DNA from: Lytechinus variegatus
Taxonomy: Eukaryota > Echinodermata > Echinoidea > Temnopleuroida > Toxopneustidae
Reading direction: 5' to 3'
Length of the DNA stretch: 64,000 bases
Assembly (NCBI RefSeq): GCF_018143015.1
Contig: NC_054741.1
Location: 13,515,736-13,579,735 of the forward strand
A program made the position numbers and the translations under genes. Below the pieces are notes generated by a model. The model was given only the letters and a program-made list of their open reading frames with translations. It was not told the DNA's origin and did no database searches. The number at the start of each line of letters is the position of its first letter. Within the stretch, counting starts at the first letter, position 1. Of this stretch, positions 49,401 to 61,400 are shown in pieces.

Positions 49401-52400
49401 GAACATCATGCGAAAGTTACATTTTTTTAATTATCAACAATCACATTTGAGGTGATATATACATGTAGTACATGCTTGTTAATTTCAATGTGGTCATTTG
49501 TTTCACTGATCGGAAAACGGGAGATTCAATGGAAAATATCCATATTCAGAGAAGAGCGACAGATAAAAGGCAGGACTTTCTCATATCAATTACCTATTCC
49601 AGCTAGAAAGAAAAATAAATAATGACACTTCAAATAAAAACACAAAGAAATTTTAATTTAATTTTTTCGAAATGTGTATTTTTCTCAACTGCAGTTTTAA
49701 AGTCGGCCACCCTGTCATTAGGAACCTAAACAAAACTCTGTGTTGCAACTTCAAGCAGGAATCTTTACAAAGCATCTTTCACAGCAACACTGCCACATTC
49801 TGAATTGTTAGTCTATACAGGATTAGAGATGAAAAAATACTTGTGGAATACTTGCTGGAAGGTGCGGCCAGAATTTCATTCAGATGCCTCATTCCTGATA
49901 TGGGTCAAGATATTCAGACAATAAAAGGATAACAAAATTCTGGAAATATGGTGCAGGTCAAGTGGGACTTACCAACAATGACATTGAATATGCAGAAAGC
50001 ATCATTTCCTGCTTGATCTGTGAATGTATAGGTGACCTGAGTACTTCCGAGACCAAAGAGGCTTCCAGGGGCATTTGTCGTTGTGAAGGTCACAGCAGAA
50101 ACTTCATCAGTTGCTGTTGGTGGAACCCAGGACACAGCAGTGCTGGAGACTCCTGCTTGTACAGTAACTGTGATACCAGGAGGACATCCACTGATGACTG
50201 GAGGGGTCTGGTCAACACTGGAAGCTGTGATGGATAGAATCATTATATGTGACTCGGCATACCGAAATGAGAGACAAGTCGGAATTTTTCAAATCCAACT
50301 TTTTTAGTGATTATTATTCCCCGTTTCTTTACCTTTAATTTGATATATCACTCGACCCTTAGGAGTAAATATTAGTGGAGATATTAGCTTTAGAATGGAG
50401 GAAGAATTGGGCTCTTGAAAATAAAAATCAAGAGAAAAACGCCTTCGAAGTTTGACTTCCGTTTTGACCCTGCTCCATGAAAAAAATATATTTTGCCACC
50501 GCCGAGCTAACCGAAAGGCCCTAGTAACCGCGTGCCAAAAAAGGCGAAACGATTAACCAATGAGGAGGCTGCATTGAGAACAATAGTCAACTTGCTAGTC
50601 ACGTGCGACTGCAAGACGAAACAACGTTCCACGTCAATCAATTATCGCCTACGTACACATCATTGGTTAAACCGGGGTTTTATAATAATCTTCGTGAAAG
50701 AAAAAAAGAATGCCATGATCTCCCTTATTAATGAAATAAAAGGCGGGGTTAAAAAGTTGGACCTAAAACCATGGAGGAGGGATTGTGCCATCGGCTTGTT
50801 TGAATGTCGATGGCGTTTACTCTTACCCGGACTCGTGACATGTAGTCTATCAAGCGTGTCATTATGACCTAAACTTTAACCGCATGTTCTAAAAAATATC
50901 CCTTGTAAAATGGAAGATGGGCCTTCAAAATAATTCGTACCTCACCTTTACTTATGTGCTCATGTTTTATTAATATTTAAGTTAGATTGAGACAGTGTGA
51001 GTAAAAACGCGAATAATTTGTTCAATAAATGGGTTCAATATCGTACCCATTATGGGGGGGGGGTATACAGCATTGAAATTATTCAAAATTAGAACAAAAT
51101 ACAGAAAGGTATAATGAAAAAAGGTTAAAGTGATTCTATCTTTCCCATCATTCTCCACCCCCGTTTTTCGCTTATTCCTTGTCCCAGTGTACCGAAGCGA
51201 AGGCGAAACACGGAATTGCTTGTTGAATAACTCGGTTTGAACGAAGACGAATAATATTGTATGCATACGATGATAACTGTGCGAGAACTGATTAAAAAGC
51301 TACAATAATCCGTCTTTAAATGCAGTCTCGACTTTTGATATCGCACTGAACACGCCATTTCTGAGTTGATGATCGACACTTAGCACGTTTTGAAATAACA
51401 AAAGCCCGGACGTAGCCCGCGAGTAACATACAAAATCCAGACAACGGTCGATCCGACGGCCGGCCGCCCAGCGCCGGCGCGGTCTGTTTATACTGTAAAG
51501 GTGATTACGGCACCAACCAATTGTACTTTCGTATTCACAATTGATCGTTAGCCTTTGTGTTACAGGGTTCTGGCCGCCCAAACTACGGGTTGTGAGCTTG
51601 GGTTAATAATGATAATTACTTCTTGTTAAGAGCTTTTTCCAAAGTTACAAAGCGCTGATCTCCTGTGATCCTTCTACAGAAACAATTCACAGTTCTTGTG
51701 CTTGGCTTTCATTTCGCCATTACTAACCGTCAAACCGGCGAAATCTTAGTTAGCATATAAACTCTTGGATAAAATAAGATAATTAAAAGGCACACACATT
51801 AAAATCTCTTTAAAGCACGGGCGGGAATGAAAGGATAAGGGGGATCCTTTGTTTTTATTTCTCTGTCACAGCCCGTTCTATTGCTTTTGATTTTATGTAG
51901 ATAAAAAATTATAATGACAAGCCCTTTGAAGCACTTTACTTCAGGGGCGTTGGAGCGAATTTGAAGGGAGGGGGGGGCACTAGGAAAAATGGCACCTTCT
52001 CGTTAAAAGGGAACTAAATCTTTTTTTTTTTTAAAGAAAGGCATCTACAGTAGTGTGGTGAGCGAATTTTTTTTTTTAATTGGCTGTAGTATCGACGCTG
52101 CGAGCGAGCAAATATCAACTTTTTTTCTAACGAAAATCCAATTTGTGTTAGATTTTTACATAGGCCTATTCAGAATAATGTCATATCTCTCTTTCCTTCT
52201 CTTATTCTTTCTTTTTTCTTGCTTGTGATTTTTGTTGTTGTTGTTTTTTTTTGTGGGGCTGATAATCCCCCATCTGTACTCATCTACCCACTCACCTGAC
52301 TCATGAAACTTATTAATGCACGTATGATTATTTTTTTCCCTCAGAATATTGCTTTATTTCTTGTTTAAAAGGGGCACTCGTTATACACCGTGACAAAACT

Positions 52401-55400
52401 TGTCCTTCCCAGGTGAAAGAGGCACAGCGTGTTGGTAAGGGGCACTTTATTTGGGTAAAAGGGGCACTGATAAGAGAAAGGTCACCTATATCAGAAAGCA
52501 AAGGGGTCCCTTTAACGGAATAAAAACGGGCCCTTAATTCTCGGGTGTGAAATGGGCTGCACGTACAGAACACGTTTGTGATGGCATTTGGGGGTAGAAA
52601 TTGGCATACGAAATTGCTTACACACACAAAAGAGAAGATCAAACTGGGAAAGAACGATAAACCGAAATATGAAGAGGATAAAACAAAGATAAGAACAAGA
52701 AGAAAAAGGGCGTGGAGGAAAAGACGATGGATGTGGCAAGGAAGAATAAAGAACGGCTGTGATATATATATAAAAAAATAGAAGATCGAACGGGGAGAAG
52801 AAGGATATAGAACAACAAAAAATAAGAGGGGAAAAGAAGAGGAATAAGACGTTCGGATGAGCAAGAAAGAGAAAGACGGAAAGGGGGAAGAAAAGAGGTA
52901 AAGAGGAAGAAAATAGAAATGGAGGGGCAGGAATAAGATCGTGGGGATGAGCAGGTGAGAGGGAGAACGAAAACAAAAATAATATTATAAATTATTAAGG
53001 AGGAACGAAGATAAAAGGAAGAGGAATGAGGCGATGGGTGAGGGAGGGAGAAAAGACGGAAGGAAAGAAGAAAGAAAAACCGGCAAAAAGAGAGAAGAAC
53101 GAAAAACAGAATTATGTGAAACGAAAAAGAAAAGGTGAAATTAGGGGGGAAAGGTGGAGGGTGAAGAAAGGGCAGAGAGAAGAAAAAAGAGGAGAAAATA
53201 ATCGACATAGAAAAAAAAGAGATCGAAAGGGGAAAAGAACGGAAAACAGAAGAGGAATTAACGAATAAGATTAAAGAAGAGAAAGGGGTTGAGGAAGAAT
53301 AAGGGGGGGGGAGATTTAGAAAGAAGAGACCGACTGATCTGAAAGAAAATTGCGAACGAAAAGGGGGAGCAGTAGAAAGGAAAAAATAAAACACAAGAAA
53401 GACGAAAGAAGAAGGTAAGAGAATAACAGAGAGGGAAAGAGAGAATAGATCTGGGCAAAGTCGAATGGGACAACATGACAATGACTTTTAGGAAATGATA
53501 ATTTCAATAGGTGTATTTTAAATGACTAATATTTTCAATCAATATCGTAAGTCCCGTATACCATTATCCAAAAATTAAAAATGCAGGCCTACTGCATGGT
53601 CCCATATTTCATTGGTCAAAGTCAGGGGCGGATCCAGGATTTACCAAAAAAGGATATTTTTTTTTAATACTTCGTACCCGCCAAAAAACTGACAAGCAAA
53701 AAAAAAAAGAATAGAAGTCTTCGATTTCAAAAAGGGGTACATCTCGGCTTCAATGGCATTTTTACATTACAAATTTTGTTTTTTTTCTTCTCGGGGGGGG
53801 GGGGGGGGGACGTGCCATCCCCTGGATCCGTGCCTCAGTTGTCGAAGTTCTGACATTTATTTCTTTCTCTATCGTTCATTCAAACATGATAAAAAAATTG
53901 AAGGCAAAAATAGTTGGAAATAATAAAGCCCACAAAGCTTTCATGATGAACTTTTTTTCTTTTGTTAATGATATACTGCAGATCAATTAACCCACATTCG
54001 CGAACATACAACACTTTTATGTATTTTAAACCCTTTATTTTGAAATTAGAGTTTTCTCATCGAAACATCCCGATCACTTGCAAATAATAAGAGAATCTTC
54101 ATCACGTCCATGTTATGTTTTATGAAATTAATCCTCGCCAACAAACCGTGTTATATAAACACTTTGCGTTTACGCATGACCTTTTTCGCGAGACAAGCTA
54201 GCTATACACTCTAAATCAGGTAGGCCTATCAATCTATCGCTAACGCCCCCGCCTAGTACCAACTACCATTATTACAAAAATAGCCCTTTAGAATTCGAAT
54301 CCCGTTTGTTAACTTTCAGAAGCCCCCTTTTCAATTTCAGAATACCTATTGAAAGCGATGCTTTTGATCTTTCTTTTGAGGCTCATTGAACCGATCGATC
54401 GAGCGGACGGTCGGCGGACGCCGCCAGCTGTACTTGAGTTTAAATGAATAGCCAATCAACAATGGCGTTACGTTGCTAGGGGCGGAGCTTAGTATGAAGC
54501 GAAATTCGATGAAATCGAGCGTGCCAAGTATAAAAAAATTTCGAACTGACCGAAAAAAAACACTCGCAGAAAAACTGTTTTTTTATCACTTTCCCGTCAT
54601 CAAATTCACTCATTTTTTTCACACAGTAATTATGAAACATGGAAGAATCTAAAAATGAAAAAAAAAAAATCTTCAAAATTTTGACTTTTTTATTAGTTTG
54701 TCGAATTTCTAGGAATTTTCATTTGCGACTTCTCTCTCATTTCGGTATGCCGAGTCACATATTTTTCAAATCCCAAAGAATTGAAAAAATCAAGAGTACT
54801 ATACGCAGTAATTCCAGATATTGGGACAGTTTCCTGAAAGTTGTTAGCACAAACTCACGGTTTCATAGGATTAGCCCCAGAGGCCTGTACAAATCTCAAA
54901 TTCAGTCAGCCCTGACAGTGGTCACCAATCTAATATTGATAAAACACCCCCTAGATCTGCAGAATTAAGACAAATGTCGGTGTTCTCTGCAAGAGAGATG
55001 GCTTCTTTTCCTGGCTACTCATAGTGGATCTAAGTAGCTTGATGGAAATACTGATCTATAGAGCATCCTCGTTTTGTGAAAGGTTTGTAAGATAACAACA
55101 CTTCTAACTTCTCATTTTCGCAATACCTCGTACAAACCTCACATCAAAACTACCAACTTACCAGTCAGTGTGACAGTGAAGGTGCAGATATCAAAATTGC
55201 CAGAAGCATCAGTAAAAGTGTAAGTAACATCTGTTGAGGTTCCCACTGCAAAACTAGTTCCAGGTGCTGCGGTTTGAATTCTAGTCACTGCACTGGTTTC
55301 ATCTACTGCAGTTGGCTCGGTCCAGGTCAATGGAATGCTAGTGGTTCCAGCAGGAACGGTGAGGTCAATATCGTTGGGACAGCCACTGATCACAGGTGGT

Positions 55401-58400
55401 GTGTTATCTACTACAGTTTGTCCTGAAACAAGAGAAGGAAATGTCAGTATTGTTTATTGTTATTTTATTTTACTTAGCATTTTACCTGGCTAAGGAAAAT
55501 GGTTAAACTTGTATTCACATGTGGCTAGTTTAATTCATCAAGCCAAATTTTAGAAAAATACTTATAACCCTTGCGACATCATTAAGCTTAAGCCAAATAA
55601 TGTGCAATGCATGTATTGCTCATTATTATCTTAATTCATGTACTGCACTCTTTTGAAATATTGAATTAAATACTTAAAATTTCAGGCTTCAGTATTGAAT
55701 TTAATACTGGCCCTGTTCATTATCTTGTAATCCACCAGGAATGGGTGTCACAATTAGGAAAGTGATAGGTCTCTTGCTGTAAAGAAAACTTATTTGAGCT
55801 TTGAATTCCATTAGAGTAATGGGTTATTAGCCTCAGTAGAAAAGTAAGGATAACAATAGGATAATATTGCAGATGGAATCCCGACCATGTAATGTTAAAA
55901 TCAATGCCCACGTCTCTCGACTGAAGTGTAGCTCATTCTCATTTTTAATTTCCTTTTTTTATAACAAATATTAATTCCAAGCATACTACAATGCTATTAT
56001 AGGGGTACTCCAGGCTGACAATATTTATATCTGAATAAATAAGAGTAAAATTCACAGAGGAAAATGCTGAAAATTTCATCAAAATCTGATAACAAATAGC
56101 AAAGTTATTGAATTTTAAAGTTTAGCAATATATTGTGAAAACACATGCACGTCATCATTAATATTCATTTGGTGGGTTGATGATGTCACATCCCCACTTT
56201 CATTTTTCTTGTGTGAAATTATAATTGTTTAATTTTTTCATACATGTATAAATGAAGTGTCTCCCTTGTTACGAAAAATAAGTTGCAGCAATTAAATGTC
56301 TAATGCACTAAATCACTTGTCAATCCATTTTTTTTTGGTCCTCGAAGGAAAATTAATTAGCCTAATTCTATATAATATAATACATAAGAACAAACATCAT
56401 CAGTTTGCTCATTTAATATTTATGAAGACATGCCAGGACCTGTTTCACCAGAAGAATGAAAAATCATTAAAATGCCAGAGTTTTGATATCCGTTGTCCGA
56501 TTTTCATCAAATTTTCAGTGTTTTGTTTGTCTTTTTTTCCTTTATCTGTTCAAATTTTATTATTTTCAGCCTGGAGTACCCCTTTAATGCATGTCTCAGA
56601 ATTGACCGCTAATACAATTGCCCAACAGCCTGTGTACAGCATGGACTCCATTTACAGCAATCCCTCAGTATAACTTGAGAGAGAGAGAGAAATTCAGGTA
56701 AAATGACCCCTCTGCAATAGTAGCAATAGCGGTAAGGGACAAGACACAGATCTCACCTGTAATGGTTATAGTAAAGATACAGAAGGCATCGTTTCCTGCA
56801 GCATCTGTGAATGTGTAGCTGACAAGGTTCTCGCCAAGGCTGAAGCTGTCTCCTGGTGATGCAGTCTGGGAGACGGTGACAGCACTGGTTTCATCTACAG
56901 CGGTAGGTTCGGTCCAGACCACAGGGACGCTAGTCACTCCGGCACCAACATTCAAGGTGATAGGATTTGGGCAGTTGCTCACCACAGGAATAGTGTTGTC
57001 AACGCTTGCTGTAAGATTTTAAATTAATTTCAAATAATGGAACATTCAGATGTCAATAAATAATATACATGTTTCTAAGATTTTGAGTTCACATATGAAA
57101 TCAGTGACTGTTAATAATGTAATGACTTTGGTTTCCCATTTTCTGAAATTAAAATTATTTTTTTCTTAACATCAGTCTGTGCTCTTCCTTGAGAGGAACA
57201 AAACATATGATAGAGCAATTGCAAAAACAAGAAATCTTTAAAAGACACCATCAATTTCCCATGCAGGCAAGGCTTTACAACACATGCTGTGAAATCTTCT
57301 ATTTTCCATATCATGTAAAATTGGGGACTATATAACAAGGTAAATGGAAATGTTGCATATTGTTTCAGAAAGATACTTGTGACAGGGAGTGTCAAGTGAG
57401 GTAAATTAAGGAGTTTGTAAAGGAGACAATTGTAGCCTATTTGTTCCAAGTGGACACTTGCCTCATCTATCTATTGTATATCAGCAGAGAAAACATTCTT
57501 AATATTGTGCGTTATTATATTCAACATGCATTGACCAGTATGTTTCTAAATGTTTCAGAAAATGTAGTCTACAAATGCTTTCTTTGAATAAAATAACATC
57601 TCAATGTTAAATAGAATAAGACGATATATAACCTAAAGATAGATTGTGAATATTTTGTTCAATAAAGAGAAACAAGATTTTGGGGCCTGAATAGTTTACG
57701 ACTAATTAACACATCAAATCGGGCCACGATGTCCTATGCAAGGAAGTGTGTGGGCCAGTGCGGAACAATGCTTTAAGTGTCCTGAATTTTTTTTAGCATT
57801 TCTAAAATCATGGCATGATAAATTTTGGGGATTATTGGCATGAAGTATTCATAAACTGTGTGCTACCTCACCAGGGCATTTCATTAATAGTTCACGACTA
57901 GTACACAACTAGTTCACGACTAGCTCATGACTTGCTCACGAGCAGCTCACAATCAGGTTATGTATACTTTTGTAAATTTCAGAATTGCTCACCAAAAAAG
58001 GAATACGCATGAGCAGTTTGGCTATAATGAACGACAATTCATAGAGTTTGATTTTCTGCTCCAGTGCATATGATGAATTGAATGGTGTAACAGTATGAGA
58101 ACTATTTCGTGCCAATAAGTAAGCCTGTCAGGAATGTTACGTGACCTTGTAGGGACTGTGGCGCGAACCATTGATGTGCTTTGTGTCCCGCATTTTCACG
58201 AATTAGCACGATAGAATCGTGACAAAGTGTAATAGTAGCATAATAAAATATGCATTAACTTGCAGCCCATGAATACACAATGAATCTCACACAACAATTT
58301 CAATACAAATAATTGTACTGAAAGAGAATACATAGCTCCAAATGATTTGTAGATCTGGTAAATTACAGACTATCCCAAGAAACCAGAGGAAGGATCCGTT

Positions 58401-61400
58401 AGATGAAAACTCGTAAGAAACAGAACTGGGTGAGAAGATTTGTAGAATATAGAAAAACCAAGATGAAACTCCAGACCTATAGCTAATATTTATAGAAACT
58501 TATGGAATATACAACAGACTAATATTGAGACCACTTGGGACCATCCACCACTTCAGCATTTAAAGAACCTAGAGAATCTAGTGACATGGGATAAACAGTA
58601 AGCAGAAGAAAAGCAAAAAGCCGGGGATGAGGAAACTAGGTTTCACCTGGGTGAAGGACAAGGAGAACACAGCTTGACAGCTGGACATAAGGAACTAATA
58701 TCGACCTTGGCTCAGAAATTACCAGAATGTGGGAGCATACAAATGCACCACAAGAAATGCCACTGAAAAAAGAACAGTTAAGATATTATTCAGCAAAACA
58801 TAGCACCAATAGAAATTTGAGATCTCCACTTCATAGAAGACGGACCAGTGTGAAAAATCAAGACACCAGAGGAATGTTGAAGCAGATAGATAGATAGATA
58901 CATGTAGGATGTGTAATTGACTCATTAGACTCGAGGATCTGTAGAGGGACCAATCAGTTCCAGTGGACGATGGGTTAAGAATACCTGTAAACCGAGGCGA
59001 GTATGGGAAGAGGCCTTAGGACACTAATTAAATATAATGACCAGGTGAGTCCATCAAAAAATCCACAGCACCTCAGGTTTTTCAACCTGCCATTTCCAGA
59101 GAGTTAGGAAACACCAGTTATGGATTTTGCGATGTTGACATACCCTGCACTGTGACAATGAATAAGCACACAGCAAAGTTCCCAGAGCTGTCTGTGAAGG
59201 TGTAGGTGACGGCAGTTGAGCCGAGAGTGAAGGAGTCTCCAGGAGAACTGCTAGAATCAACCCTGACTGGGTCAGGAGAGTTGTCGGTAGCTGTAGGCTC
59301 AATCCATGTCACAGAGGCTTCTGTAAACCCACTAGGAATGGTCACAACCATATTCTCAGGACACCCTGTGATAACAGGGTCAATGTTGTCACCAGAAGTA
59401 ACTGTTGATTGGCATACACAGACAAGGGAATGTGAAGTCACAGAAATATGAAATATTTGCTTTACACAAAAGGCATACAAAGAAAAGAAAATCAATTAGA
59501 ATTTACAAATTACAGAAAGTTATTCTGCACAATGTATCACTTAATCACCTGGTTTAGTGGGCATTCTAAACATCGACCATTCAAGCTTGAAAAATAGTTC
59601 TGACTTGTGCAGACACATTTTGCAAATGAATAGATATAAGTGCACATAACCATAAGATTCCTGAATCCATTATTTTGACCAAATGCAAGGTAAATTTTTT
59701 TTTCAAAAACTTGACAGCATGGAATGCTGCAAAAGATAAATGGTGTAATTTAAGTGCATAATATAATAATTTCTCATTCGTAAATGGCATATCGTAGGTG
59801 CTCTTATAATAAATAAATAATAAAGGATTTGTATAGTGCACGTATCCACCTTGTTAGGTGCTCCTACATTACCCTGGCTAAGCTGGTCTGTATGCACAGC
59901 TTTTGAGGAATTACTTCCTGACGCTAACCATTTACCTCACCTGGGTTAAGTGCAGCACAAATGTAGGTAAATTTCTTGCTGAAGGAAAATACGCCATGGC
60001 TTTGAATCAAACCCACATCCTTCAGATTGAAAGACGTCAGCCTTTAGCACTAGACCACAACGCCCCCATGTGACTCACATAAACACAGAATGAAGTGAGA
60101 GTGTGCAAGACTTTATGTGCAGCATGCATTTTTTCCTCTCCATTTTGCAATTTTTTAAATCTTGATATGCATAATGGGCACAAAAATCATATGTGCACCA
60201 GGAATATGTAAAAGATTGATGTTATAAAACAAACAGCAATTTGAAACATTTTCAATGGCCAGACACCAACACACAGCTATGAATTTTGTTAAGGTGCCTA
60301 TTATCTTGACAAAGAAAAATGCTGCACTGAGATTTGAACCTTGAACTTTGTGGTTTACAGTGACATCAGTGGGACCAATACAAGTGTGCAAATTCTGTTC
60401 TCATAGATGAATAATGTCACTTTGCTTGCAGCCACTGACAGAATGTGGTTAGCATGATTGTGTGATTTGTGCCAATGCTTAATTTAGAAGCGAAGAAAGG
60501 AAAACACACAAAAAATATAACAAAACCCATAAATATTATGAAAGAATAAAAAAATATAAGAACTCTTAAGTTTGTACATATAAAGTGCCATACTGTATCA
60601 CTGGTCTATTGATATGCACTGTTGTGAGGTTTAACTGAGAAGTGGTAGTGTATGAGGAAAATCAGAGAAAACATTTACATACCATCAACAGAAACAGAGA
60701 AGGAACAGATAGCAAAGTTTCCTGATCCATCAGTGAAAGTATAGTTAACGAGGGTTGTGCCGAGGTCAAAGAAATCCCCAGAAGAATGAGTAGAAGTAGA
60801 AATAAGAACGGAGCCGGAGCTATCTGTGGCAATGGGCTCTGTCCAATTCACGGAGATTCCAATAGTTCCATTTTGGATTGATACAGAAATGTCATCAGGA
60901 CAACCAGTCACAACAGGATCAGTAAAGTTAACTGCGGTAGTGACAATTGATTATTAGAGATCAATCTGAAAGCAGACCTTGCTACATGTATATAGATGTA
61001 TTGATATCCAACCTCAATACCTGAATAAAAATGTACATATTCTGATAACAGGACTGAAATTAGGGTACCAATGTTGAAGACGGATCGCTTCACTACTTTT
61101 ACACCAGGAAAGGGATACAAGTGAATAAAGGAACCTTGACTACCAATGATGCAAAGGATCACATCACCAGATTACGTCCACCATGACATGGCCACAGATT
61201 AAGGAAACCTGTGTCCTCCAGTCTCAAAGAGGTCATTTAACGAGATTAAGGAATCAAGGGGAAAAAATAGTTAATAGGCAATATTGGTCCAAGGTAAGAT
61301 AGACTGAGATACCTGTGTAATAAAATAGGAATAAAGATGGTGAAGAAGAATAATAGTTCAGCAAATCCATGAAAACCAGGTATAGATTCCATTAGAAACC

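Larger units (their letters stand above)
50248..54759. mobile_element. 4.5-kb TIR element, no transposase seen
   Basis: Ends TGTGACTCGGCATACCGAAA... (50248-50281) and its inverted copy (54726-54759) match over about 34 bp with one difference, flanked by TA on each side. The interior has no long credible gene. It includes a G/C-rich stretch (51390-51490), hAT-like short insertions and a purine-rich tract (52640-53480). It fills most of the intron between HYR exons 49973 and 55162. Superfamily unknown; TA flanks fit a Tc1/mariner-type mechanism. Confidence 0.75.

Noticed and set aside
49055-50243. Plus-strand frames over the HYR exons
   Set aside because: Antisense shadows of the strongly supported minus-strand HYR modules.
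50532-50867. 111-codon plus-strand frame inside the 4.5-kb element
   Set aside because: No recognisable transposase or other domain; composition and position do not separate it from chance.
52639-53481. 280-codon Ser/Phe/Leu-rich frame on the minus strand
   Set aside because: Complement of a polypurine tract, which contains few stop codons; no domain-like composition.
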